Origin: Allobrachymonas sp.
Lineage (GTDB): Bacteria > Pseudomonadota > Gammaproteobacteria > Burkholderiales > Burkholderiaceae_C
Length of the DNA stretch: 18,513 nt
Assembly: GCA_030538335.1 (NCBI GenBank)
Contig: JAUNUE010000013.1
Location: forward strand, 1 to 18,513
Reading direction: 5' to 3'
The position numbers were made by a program, and so were the translations under genes. The notes beneath the pieces are model-generated. The model saw nothing but the letters and a program-made list of their open reading frames with translations. It was not told where the DNA came from and made no database searches. Below, in pieces: positions 1-7,160 of this stretch. Each line of letters begins with the position of its first letter. The first letter of the stretch is position 1.

Positions 1-40
1 GGAAGGGGAGAGAGGCATGACCTGCTTGCGTATCAGGGAA

Positions 41-553
41 TCAGCGCACGCCGTCGGCACAACCCCTGTAGGTGGAGTTGCCGTAGCTCAGCGTTGCATG
101 GAATTCACGGGGGCCATTGCCTTCGGTTGCCTTGTCGCAGGGGCCGGAGCTGATGTCCAGCGTTACAGCCACATCGCCATCAGTGCCGTCGTAGTTCACG
201 CCCTTGGCGTAGGCCGAGCGGGTAACGGTAATAACGCGTTGGGGTTCGTCCACCCCGACGGTTTCAGGTACATCAAAGCTGAGCCGATCGCCATTGACTT
301 CAGCCTGCCACGCGGGCGAAAAGCCATAGGCCGTGAAGTGCGTGACGGGGCCGTCTTGTGCGGGTGCAGCCGCTTCAGCGGGCGCTGGTGTGGGGGGCGT
401 TGGAGCAGGCACAGGGGTTGGGGCAGGAGCCGCTGGCGCAGCAGGCGGAGTAGTAACTTCGGTTTTCTGGCAGGCAACCAGACCCAAAACGCTGGCGCAG
501 GCCACGGCCAATGCAGCTTTGCGGATGGAGGGGGGGACGGCAATAAGTGACAT
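41..553 (-). CDS. Small outer-membrane-type lipoprotein with a Pro/Ala-rich linker
   Basis: This 170-residue protein has a lipoprotein signal peptide. Basic residues R11 and K12 precede a hydrophobic stretch that ends in the lipobox LVAC, so C28 would be lipidated. Residues 36-66 are an almost pure Pro/Ala/Thr/Glu linker of the kind that spaces a lipoprotein domain from the membrane. A compact domain of about 100 residues follows, with YGFSPAWQAEVNGDRLSF near its start, TYRGC near its end, and two cysteines (C139, C165) that could form a disulfide. This pattern resembles the COG3650 group of small uncharacterised lipoproteins; that match is from memory and moderately certain. The ATG at 553 is 31 bases after the stop of the fused beta-oxidation gene, so the two are probably co-transcribed. 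The Shine-Dalgarno sequence is weak. No catalytic function can be named, and a link to fatty-acid metabolism rests on position only. Confidence 0.85.
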   Translation of the reverse strand: MSLIAVPPSIRKAALAVACASVLGLVACQKTEVTTPPAAPAAPAPTPVPAPTPPTPAPAEAAAPAQDGPVTHFTAYGFSPAWQAEVNGDRLSFDVPETVGVDEPQRVITVTRSAYAKGVNYDGTDGDVAVTLDISSGPCDKATEGNGPREFHATLSYGNSTYRGCADGVR

Positions 554-584
554 GGTGGTTTCTTTCGGTTGAGGATGCTTGCAA

Positions 585-2984
585 TCAGTTTCTCAGCGGT
601 TTGCTGGTGTTCATCATGTGCATGATGCGGTCTTGCGTTTTGGGGTGCGCGAGCAGCGTGGTGAAGGCGTCGCGTTCCAGTTGCATCAGGTAGGTTTCGT
701 TGACCAGCGTGCCGGGGTCCACATCGCCGCCGCAAACGATGTGGGCGATGTGGCTGGCGATGTCAAAGTCGTGCTGGCTGATAAAACCGCCGTCGCGCAT
801 ATTGACCAGTTGCCCCTTGATGGTGGCGATGCCGTCGCGCCCGGCCACCTTGAACAGGCGCGGCAGCGGCGGGCGGTAGCCGGTGTTGAACATGGTCTTG
901 GCCTGCTCGATGGCGACGTGCAGCAACTCGTCTTTGTTGGGCACGATGATGTCGCTGTCGAGCACATAGCCGAGCTTGCGGCTCTCCAGCGCGCTGGTGC
1001 CGACCTTGGCCATGGCCGCAGCCGTGAAGCCTTCGGTGAGGAAGGGCAGCAAATCCTTGCCGGTGCTTTTTTCAGCCATTTCAGCCGCGCGGCGGGCGAT
1101 GTAGGTCAGGCCGCCTGCGCCGGGGATCAGGCCCACGCCCACTTCCACCAGACCGATGTAGCTTTCCATCGCCACCACGCGGGCGCTGCTGTACACGGCC
1201 ATTTCACAACCGCCGCCCAGTGCCAGGCCGCGGATGGCCGAGATCACCGGCACCTGGGCGTAGCGCATGCGCAGCATGAGCTGCTGCAGTTCTTCTTCCA
1301 TGCCGGCCACGGTGGTTTTGCCACCGGCCATGAAGGCGGGCAAGACGGTCTGCAGGTCGGCACCGGCGCTGAACCATTCGTCGTTCGACCAGATGACCAA
1401 GCCCTTGTAGTCTTTCTCGGCCAGGTCAATGCCGTGCATCAAACCTTCGCCCACGTCGGGGCTGATGGTGTGCATCTTGGTCTTGATGGAGGCGATCAGC
1501 ACCTCGTTGTCGAGCGTCCACAGGCGCAGGGCCGGGGTTTCTTCGACGGTGGTGCCTGCCGTGGCGGGGTCGGGTGCCTGGCTGCCAAACACGCTTTCGG
1601 GGAAGGGCTGGCGTTTGTACACCGGCAGATCAAGCTTAGGCTCGAATTTGCCGGTTGTGGGGTTCCACGAGCCTTCGGGCTGGTGCACGCCTCCGCGCTC
1701 GGCCACAGGGCCTTTGAAGACCCAGTCGGGTAGCGGCGCTTTGGAGAGCGCCTTGCCTGCGTCGATGTCTTCCTTGATCATTTTGGCCACGTCCAGCCAG
1801 CCCGCTTCTTGCCACAACTCGAACGGGCCTTGCTTCATGCCGTAGCCCCAGCGCATGGCAAAGTCGATGTCGCGCGCGGTGGGGGCAATGGCTTGCAGGT
1901 GCACGGCGGCGTAATGGAAGCCGTTGCGCAGAATCGACCACAGGAACTGGCCCTGTGCGCCTTCGGAGTCGCGCAGCAGTTTCAGGCGCTCAGCCGCGGG
2001 CTTCTTGAGCATGCGGCCATACACATCGTTGGCCTTTTCGCCCGAGGGCACGTACTCGTCGCTTTCGGCGTCGTAGCGCAGGATGTCTCGCCCGACCTTC
2101 TTGTAGAAACCGGCCTTGGCTTTTTGGCCGAGGTTGCCTTTTTCGATGAGCTGCGACAGCACCTTCGGGGTGCTGAAGCTTTCGTAGAACGGGTCGGTTT
2201 CGGCCGTCAGCATGTTCTGCATGGTCTTGATGACATGCGCCATCGTGTCTAGGCCCACTACGTCGGCGGTGCGGAAGGTGCCGCTGCTGGCACGGCCCAG
2301 CTTCTTGCCCGTCAGGTCGTCAACCACGTCGTAGGTCAGGCCGTATTTTTCGGCTTCCAGCATGGTCGAGAGCATGCCGGCCACGCCGACGCGGTTGGCG
2401 ATAAAGTTGGGCGTGTCTTTGGCGCGCACCACGCCCTTGCCCAGTGTGCTGACGGCGAAGGTTTCGAGGTCGTCGAGGATTTGCGGTTGTGTAGTCGGCG
2501 TGGCAATCAACTCCACCAGGTACATGTAGCGCGGCGGGTTGAAGAAGTGGATGCCGCAGAAGCGCGGGCGGATGCTCTCGGGCAGCGCCTCGCTCAATTG
2601 GGTGATCGACAGGCCGGAAGTGTTGGACGCGAGAATGGCGTGCGGCGCCACATGCGGCGCAATCTTGTGGTACAGGTCGGTCTTCCAGTCCATGCGCTCG
2701 GCAATGGCCTCGATCACGAGGTCGCATTCCTTGAGCAGATGCATGTGCTCGTCGTAGTTGGCGGGCTGGATCAGGTCGGCGTCTTCAGGCACGCCCAGCG
2801 GCGCGGGCTTGAGCTTTTTCAGGTTCTCGATGGCCCTGAGACTGATGCCGTTCTTGGGGCCTTCTTTTGCCGCAAGATCGAACAGGATCACGGGCACTTT
2901 GCAGTTGGTCAGATGCGCGGCGATTTGTGCGCCCATGACACCGGCGCCGAGCACGGCGACCTTGCGGACTTGGAAACGGGACAT
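585..2984 (-). CDS. Fused 3-hydroxyacyl-CoA dehydrogenase / enoyl-CoA hydratase (FadN domain order)
   Basis: This 799-residue bifunctional enzyme would catalyse the second and third steps of fatty-acid beta-oxidation: hydration of trans-2-enoyl-CoA, then NAD-dependent oxidation of the L-3-hydroxyacyl-CoA. The dehydrogenase part comes first. It has the Rossmann motif GAGVMG (13-18), NTSGLSI (121-127) and HFFNPP (146-151, catalytic H146), followed by the helical dehydrogenase C-domain to about residue 400. The hydratase/crotonase fold occupies roughly 485-700, with FSAGADL (538-544), the oxyanion motif LGGGCE (589-594, E594) and GLVEVGVG (611-618, E614); E594 and E614 correspond to the catalytic glutamate pair. 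This order is that of Bacillus FadN and the reverse of E. coli FadB. The reading frame stays open upstream to 3197, but the ATG at 2984 is chosen because the conserved N-terminus begins there and AAGGA precedes it at good spacing. It follows the acyl-CoA dehydrogenase and DUF2147 genes on the same strand. Confidence 0.95.
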   Translation of the reverse strand: MSRFQVRKVAVLGAGVMGAQIAAHLTNCKVPVILFDLAAKEGPKNGISLRAIENLKKLKPAPLGVPEDADLIQPANYDEHMHLLKECDLVIEAIAERMDWKTDLYHKIAPHVAPHAILASNTSGLSITQLSEALPESIRPRFCGIHFFNPPRYMYLVELIATPTTQPQILDDLETFAVSTLGKGVVRAKDTPNFIANRVGVAGMLSTMLEAEKYGLTYDVVDDLTGKKLGRASSGTFRTADVVGLDTMAHVIKTMQNMLTAETDPFYESFSTPKVLSQLIEKGNLGQKAKAGFYKKVGRDILRYDAESDEYVPSGEKANDVYGRMLKKPAAERLKLLRDSEGAQGQFLWSILRNGFHYAAVHLQAIAPTARDIDFAMRWGYGMKQGPFELWQEAGWLDVAKMIKEDIDAGKALSKAPLPDWVFKGPVAERGGVHQPEGSWNPTTGKFEPKLDLPVYKRQPFPESVFGSQAPDPATAGTTVEETPALRLWTLDNEVLIASIKTKMHTISPDVGEGLMHGIDLAEKDYKGLVIWSNDEWFSAGADLQTVLPAFMAGGKTTVAGMEEELQQLMLRMRYAQVPVISAIRGLALGGGCEMAVYSSARVVAMESYIGLVEVGVGLIPGAGGLTYIARRAAEMAEKSTGKDLLPFLTEGFTAAAMAKVGTSALESRKLGYVLDSDIIVPNKDELLHVAIEQAKTMFNTGYRPPLPRLFKVAGRDGIATIKGQLVNMRDGGFISQHDFDIASHIAHIVCGGDVDPGTLVNETYLMQLERDAFTTLLAHPKTQDRIMHMMNTSKPLRN

Positions 2985-3051
2985 GTTTTTTTCCTTATGG
3001 CCCGTGCCATGCCTGGTGGGGCACGGCGCGGGGTGATCTGTCAAACAGAAA

Positions 3052-3495
3052 TTACTGCACGCGCACCCAGGTCTGGGTACGGCCCATGAAGCGGGCACCA
3101 ACATAGCCGCGCACGTCAAGCTTCTTGCCACCGTCAGTAGGGGTGAGCACGAGCTTGTAGACCTTGCCCTTTTCAGGATCAAGGATGTTGCCGCCAACCC
3201 ATTCGTTGGCTTCGGCGTCTTTCTTTGCGCCGCGGATGATTTCGAGGCCGACGATGCGTTTGTCCTTGCGGTCGCCCTCGCATTTGTCGCAAACGGCTTC
3301 GGGGTCAGCCCCTTTGCGCAGCAGTTTGGTCACGCGGCCCGAAAGCACGCCGCCGCGGTCGGAAATGACCACTTCCGATTTGGCTTCTTTGGTGGCGTCG
3401 TCAATGGTGCGCCACGTGCCCACAGGCGTGGCTTCTGCCGCCAGCACCGAGGCACCCAGGCCCATGGCGGCAATGGCAAACAAGGCTTTTTTCAT
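3052..3495 (-). CDS. Exported DUF2147 family protein
   Basis: This 147-residue protein has a clear Sec signal peptide: MKKALF, then a hydrophobic core, with cleavage near VLA-A at residues 18-20. The mature part has features of the DUF2147 family: an early GTWRTIDD segment, a central GxxSGRV stretch, and a CxxC-type motif C69-D-K-C72 followed by EGDRKDK. The C-terminal part includes LDVRGYVGARFMGRTQTWVR. Family members are small secreted beta-rich proteins of unknown biochemical function, often found next to acyl-CoA metabolism genes in Burkholderiales (recollection). The ATG is preceded by AGGAG at six bases. The gene sits between the acyl-CoA dehydrogenase (117 bases upstream) and the fused hydroxyacyl-CoA dehydrogenase (67 bases downstream), so it is very likely in their operon. 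Its target compartment, the periplasm, differs from that of its enzyme neighbours. Confidence 0.92.
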   Translation of the reverse strand: MKKALFAIAAMGLGASVLAAEATPVGTWRTIDDATKEAKSEVVISDRGGVLSGRVTKLLRKGADPEAVCDKCEGDRKDKRIVGLEIIRGAKKDAEANEWVGGNILDPEKGKVYKLVLTPTDGGKKLDVRGYVGARFMGRTQTWVRVQ

Positions 3496-3575
3496 GGTTC
3501 GTCTCCTGATTAGTCCAAGCGTCTACCTACACATCCGCGCTGCCGCGAAGGGCGTGCAACGCACCATGCCGCCCC

Positions 3576-3599
3576 GGCACCTGTTGGGGAACAGATGCC
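3576..3599 (-). other. Intercistronic RNA hairpin after the acyl-CoA dehydrogenase gene
   Basis: In the minus-strand transcript the arms 3590-3599 and 3576-3585 pair over ten base pairs (nine Watson-Crick, one G-U) around a CCCC tetraloop. The hairpin begins 13 bases past the dehydrogenase stop codon. No U-run follows, so it does not look like an intrinsic terminator. A role in mRNA stability or processing between two differently expressed cistrons is inference. Confidence 0.5.
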
Positions 3600-3612
3600 G
3601 CAAGCAACATCC

Positions 3613-5409
3613 TTATGCCAGCGCTGCTTCCGTATCGAGCAGCACCTTGCTGCCCGAGCGGGTGGTTTGCATCAGGCTGGCGGTTTCAGGATACAGCCTG
3701 CTGAAATAGAAGCGCGCGGTCTGCAATTTGCCCTGATAAAAACTGTCGGTATTGCCGGCCTCGATGGCGCGCAGGGCGGCCTGTGCCATGCGTGCAAACA
3801 TGTAGCTGAACACCAGATGCCCGGCCACGCGCAGATACGGCGTGGCCGCAGCACCCACTTCGTCGGCGTTCTGCAGGCCGCGAAAGCCGATCTCGGTGGT
3901 GAATTTTTCCATCTGCCCGGCAAGGGTTGCCAGCGGGTTGATGAATTCAGCCATCTTTTCGTTCACGCCTTCGGTCTCGATGAAGGCGGCAATTTCCTTG
4001 CCCAGTTTCTTGAGCACGGCACCCTGGTCGCCCAGCACCTTGCGGCCCAGCAGGTCGAGCGCCTGCACGGTGTTGGTGCCTTCGTAGATCATGTTGATGC
4101 GCGCGTCGCGCACAAACTGCTCCATGCCCCATTCGTGGATGTAGCCGTGGCCACCAAACACCTGCTGGCACTCGACCGCAGCGGCAAAGCCGTTGTCGGT
4201 GAGGAAGGCTTTGACGATGGGCGTGAGCAGGGCGACGAAAGCGCCTGCATCCTTACGCACCTTTTCGTCGGGATGGTGCAGCTCTTTTTCGATCAGCAGC
4301 GCGGTGTACATGGCCAGCGCACGGCCACCCTCGGCCCAGGCCTTGGCGGTGAGCAGCATGCGGCGCACGTCGGGGTGCACGATGATCGGGTCGGCGGGCT
4401 TGTCTTTGGCCTTGGTGCCCGAGAGGCTGCGCATCTGCAGGCGGTCTTTGGCGTAGGCCAGCGCGTTCTGGTAGGCCACTTCGGTCAGGCCGAGCGACTG
4501 GTTTCCGACACCCAAGCGGGCGGTGTTCATCATCACGAACATGGCACGCAGCCCTTTGTTCGGCTCGCCAATCAAAGTGCCGGTGGCGCCTTGCAGCACC
4601 ATCTGCGCAGTGGCGTTGGCGTGAATGCCCATTTTGTGCTCCAGTGCGCCGCAGTGGATGGCGTTGCGCGCGCCCATGCTGCCGTCTTCGTTGACGTTGA
4701 ATTTGGGCACGGCAAACAGGCTGATGCCTTTGCTGCCTGCAGGCGCGTCGGGCAGGCGGGCCAGCACCAGGTGCACGATGTTCTCCACCATGTCGTGTTC
4801 GCCAGCGCTGATGAAGATTTTTTCGCCTGTGATCTTGTAGCTGCCGTCGGCCTGTGGTTCGGCCTTGCTGCGCAACAATCCCAAGTCGGTGCCGCAGTGC
4901 GGCTCAGTCAGACACATGGTGCCGGTCCATTCGCCGCTCACGAGCTTGGGCAGATACACCTTTTTCTGCCAGTCGCTGCCGTGGGCGTGCAAGGCCTCAT
5001 ACGCCCCGTGGCTCAGGCCGGGATACATCGTCCAGGCCTGGTTGGCCGAGTTGAGCATTTCGTACAGGCACTGGTTGACCACGTGCGGCAAGCCCTGGCC
5101 GCCATATTCCGGATCGCACGAAAGGGCCGGCCAGCCGCCTTCCACATACTGCTGATACGCTTCTTTAAAGCCTTTGGGTGGCGTCACTTCGTGCGTGGTT
5201 TTGTCCAGCTTGCAGCCCTCGGCGTCGCCGCTCAGGTTGAGCGGAAACACGACCTGGCTGGCAAATTTGCCGCCTTCTTCCAGCACGGCATTGATGGTGT
5301 CGGCATCCATGTCGGCGTGCGGGGGCAACGCCTTCAATTCCGTGACGGCATCCAGCACTTCGTGCATGACAAATTGCATGTCGCGCAGGGGCGGGTTGTA
5401 ACTGGGCAT
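3613..5409 (-). CDS. Acyl-CoA dehydrogenase, long form with extra C-terminal domain
   Basis: This 598-residue flavoenzyme would introduce the trans-2 double bond into acyl-CoA, the first step of beta-oxidation, passing electrons to ETF. Visible family signatures are CLTEPHCGTD (166-175, FAD/substrate region), the middle beta-domain FISAGEHDMVEN (199-210), QVFGGHGYIHE (416-426) and IYEGTN (441-446), where E443 aligns with the catalytic base of medium-chain acyl-CoA dehydrogenase. Beyond the usual length of about 380-400 residues, roughly 460-598 form an added helical C-terminal domain, as in the 'acyl-CoA dehydrogenase C-terminal domain-containing' subfamily common in proteobacteria. The ATG at 5409 has a strong Shine-Dalgarno AAGGAGAG at good spacing. 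It lies 64 bases downstream of a TetR regulator and upstream of the DUF2147 and fused hydratase/dehydrogenase genes. Chain-length preference cannot be read from the sequence. Confidence 0.96.
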   Translation of the reverse strand: MPSYNPPLRDMQFVMHEVLDAVTELKALPPHADMDADTINAVLEEGGKFASQVVFPLNLSGDAEGCKLDKTTHEVTPPKGFKEAYQQYVEGGWPALSCDPEYGGQGLPHVVNQCLYEMLNSANQAWTMYPGLSHGAYEALHAHGSDWQKKVYLPKLVSGEWTGTMCLTEPHCGTDLGLLRSKAEPQADGSYKITGEKIFISAGEHDMVENIVHLVLARLPDAPAGSKGISLFAVPKFNVNEDGSMGARNAIHCGALEHKMGIHANATAQMVLQGATGTLIGEPNKGLRAMFVMMNTARLGVGNQSLGLTEVAYQNALAYAKDRLQMRSLSGTKAKDKPADPIIVHPDVRRMLLTAKAWAEGGRALAMYTALLIEKELHHPDEKVRKDAGAFVALLTPIVKAFLTDNGFAAAVECQQVFGGHGYIHEWGMEQFVRDARINMIYEGTNTVQALDLLGRKVLGDQGAVLKKLGKEIAAFIETEGVNEKMAEFINPLATLAGQMEKFTTEIGFRGLQNADEVGAAATPYLRVAGHLVFSYMFARMAQAALRAIEAGNTDSFYQGKLQTARFYFSRLYPETASLMQTTRSGSKVLLDTEAALA

Positions 5410-5473
5410 GGATCACTCTCCTTGTGAAATGTAGGGGCTATTGGTATGTGTTTGAAAGGGTATGCAGGTGCAC

Positions 5474-6190
5474 TCAGGCAGATGGTTTTTGTGCCGCCTG
5501 CACCATGCTGGCGGCCACCAGCCGTGCCTGCGAGCAGGGCTGGGCGCCGTAGCAGTTGAGGATGCGCTCGAAGCCGTGTTTGACACGCTCAAGGGCATTG
5601 GAGCCTTCGAGGAAGCGCGCCTCGTAGTGCACGCTCAAAATCAGGCCGTGCAACTCAAAAATGATCTGGTAAGGGTCGATGCCCTGCTTCATGTGGCCTT
5701 CTTCAATCGCCTGCTCAATGGCGCGGCGAAAGGCAGCCAGCCAGGTTTTCATGGCGTGCTGCAGGGCGTCGCGCACCTGGCCTTTGCGGTCGTCGAACTC
5801 GACCGCGCCGCTGATGAAGATGCAACCCGACTGCACTTCTTCGGTGACGCGGCGGATCCAGTTCTCGAACATCGCACGCACGCGGGGCAGGCCACGCGGC
5901 TGCTGCAGCGCGGGCTGAAAAACTTCTTCTTCAAAACGCTGGTAGTACTCGTTGATGATGGCGATTTGCAGGTCGTCGCGTGAACCGAAATGGGCAAACA
6001 CGCCCGATTTGCTCATGCCCACCATTTCGGCCAGAGCGCCAATGCTGATGCCTTCCAGTCCCAATTCGCTGGATAAGGCCAAGCCTGCATCCAGCAGCAC
6101 GGCGCGCGTATGCTGACCCTTGGGCAGCACGCGGCGGGAGGGGGGTTCAGCCGATGTCAGGGCAGAAGAAGCGGGTTTGGAACTGGCCAT
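5474..6190 (-). CDS. TetR/AcrR-family transcriptional regulator, probable regulator of the beta-oxidation operon
   Basis: This is a 238-residue TetR-type repressor. After a Ser/Pro-rich N-terminal tail of about 25 residues comes the typical DNA-binding domain: TRAVLLDAGLALSSELG, then a helix-turn-helix at about 48-68 containing SIGALAEMVGMSKSGVFAHF, then SRDDLQIAIINEYYQRF. The remainder is an all-helical ligand-binding and dimerisation domain with SGCIFISGAVEFDD (121-134). It is the first gene of the minus-strand series and ends 64 bases before the acyl-CoA dehydrogenase. A role in sensing acyl-CoA or fatty acid and repressing the downstream genes is inferred from position. The frame also allows a TTG start two codons upstream (6196), but ATG at 6190 is preferred. 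No convincing Shine-Dalgarno precedes either. No clear PsrA- or FadR-like operator was found in the flanking gaps. Confidence 0.9.
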   Translation of the reverse strand: MASSKPASSALTSAEPPSRRVLPKGQHTRAVLLDAGLALSSELGLEGISIGALAEMVGMSKSGVFAHFGSRDDLQIAIINEYYQRFEEEVFQPALQQPRGLPRVRAMFENWIRRVTEEVQSGCIFISGAVEFDDRKGQVRDALQHAMKTWLAAFRRAIEQAIEEGHMKQGIDPYQIIFELHGLILSVHYEARFLEGSNALERVKHGFERILNCYGAQPCSQARLVAASMVQAAQKPSA

Positions 6191-6294
6191 GGTCAAATAA
6201 TAGCAAACAAAAAAGAACGGACGTGCTTTTCAGCGCGTCTCAAAACGTAAACGCGGGAAAACACCAGATATTTAGTGGTTGTACCAGAATGTCT

Positions 6295-6320
6295 GCACAC
6301 AGAGGTGCAGAGAAGCGGAT
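6295..6320 (+). repeat. Partial copy of the outer-arm repeat found around the hslV-hslU gap
   Basis: The stretch contains ACACAGAGGTGCAGAG followed directly by AAGCGGA. The left arm of the inverted repeat at 11643 has ACACAGAGGCGCAGAG, then ACACAGAGA, then AAGCGGA in the same order. The copy here thus looks like a diverged and internally shortened relative, in the same orientation. It lies in the 192-base gap between the TetR gene and slmA, which holds no gene that I can see. Confidence 0.55.
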
Positions 6321-6382
6321 TAAAAACAAGGCATTACTCATCAAGAAAAATGTGCGTTCTTGCGAGGCGGATCGGCATGCGC

Positions 6383-7024
6383 TCAAGCCAGCAACTGGCG
6401 CAGACAGGCATCCAGTTGTTCGGTGGGCTGGCGTTTGAAACCGCTGCGCACATGGCGGTGCATGCGACCAATGGCAAAGGCCACCATCACGGCGCTGCGC
6501 ACCTGCGCATCCACCGTAGGTGTGGCAGACGCCTGGCTTTCGGCATGCTGGCGCAAGCACTGGCGCAGATGCGATTCGATCTTGTCAAACAGCAGGTTGA
6601 TGCGCTGTTGCAGGCGCTCGTTTTCCAGCACCAGCGCATCGCCCACCATGACGCGCGCCATGCCGGGGTTTTTTTCGGCGAATTGCAGCAGCGTGGCGAG
6701 GATGCGTTGCGCCTGTGCAGCGGGGTCTGGCTCGCGTTCGGCGATCTGGTTGATCAAGCCCAGAATGCTTTGCTCGATGAAGTCGATCAAGCCCTCGAAC
6801 ATCTGTGCCTTGCTGGCAAAGTGGCGGTACAGCGCGGCTTCGCTCACCTGCAGTTGGGCGGCCAGTGCGGCCGTGGTGATGCGCTCGGCGCCCGGCTGTT
6901 GCAGCATGTGCGCCAGTGTTTCCAGGATTTGCTGACGGCGCTGTCCGGGTGCCGGCCGCTTGCGTGCAGCAGCCGGGTCTTTGGCTGGTTCGGCGATGGA
7001 GGAAGCGTCGTCAGGTGCGGTCAT
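6383..7024 (-). CDS. slmA: Nucleoid occlusion factor SlmA (TetR fold)
   Basis: This 213-residue TetR-fold protein resembles SlmA. SlmA binds specific chromosomal sites and, when bound, antagonises FtsZ polymerisation so that the septum does not close over unsegregated DNA. The diagnostic stretches are ERITTAALAAQLQVSEAALYRHFASKAQMFEGLIDFIE (47-84; helix-turn-helix and following helix), AEKNPGMARVMVGDAL (116-131), ENERLQQRINLLFDKIESHLRQCLRQ (134-159) and VRSGFKRQPTEQLDA (192-206). These match the order of motifs in E. coli SlmA as I recall it. A variable Ala/Pro-rich tail of about 25 residues precedes the domain. The gene is divergent from the GTPase gene at 7161 across 136 bases. The Shine-Dalgarno is weak. 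No consensus SlmA-binding site (GTGAGTACTCAC) was seen in the window. Confidence 0.9.
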   Translation of the reverse strand: MTAPDDASSIAEPAKDPAAARKRPAPGQRRQQILETLAHMLQQPGAERITTAALAAQLQVSEAALYRHFASKAQMFEGLIDFIEQSILGLINQIAEREPDPAAQAQRILATLLQFAEKNPGMARVMVGDALVLENERLQQRINLLFDKIESHLRQCLRQHAESQASATPTVDAQVRSAVMVAFAIGRMHRHVRSGFKRQPTEQLDACLRQLLA

Positions 7025-7160
7025 GGTGCTTTGGGTAGTCAGTCTCTGTCAGATTCTCGCATACCTGTTCGACAGACGTTGGGCATGGCCACAGGCCTCT
7101 TGCAAGCTGCCCGATAATGCCCATCTACTAGCCATCTCCGTCCCTTTTTGTTCCTTATAT

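Noticed and set aside
1..18. Possible ATG (minus strand, 16-18) of another gene running off the left edge, perhaps a thiolase
   Set aside because: Only six codons are visible and the spacing to GCAGG is too short; nothing identifies a product.
579..1733. Long plus-strand open frame opposite the fused beta-oxidation gene
   Set aside because: It is an antisense shadow of the GC-rich minus-strand gene, and its His/Gly/Ala-rich product has no recognisable domain.
3595..5427. A 610-residue plus-strand open frame opposite the acyl-CoA dehydrogenase
   Set aside because: It mirrors the dehydrogenase frame almost end to end and has a biased His/Val/Gly composition typical of an antisense shadow; the minus-strand protein carries all family motifs.
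6260..6285. Imperfect dyad (ACACCA and TGGTTGT) upstream of the TetR gene as its operator
   Set aside because: The arms are short and only match with a gap, and no second copy lies before the acyl-CoA dehydrogenase.
7113..7118. GATAAT as a -10 box for the GTPase gene
   Set aside because: No -35 hexamer lies 16-18 bases upstream and there is no extended -10, so I do not call a promoter.
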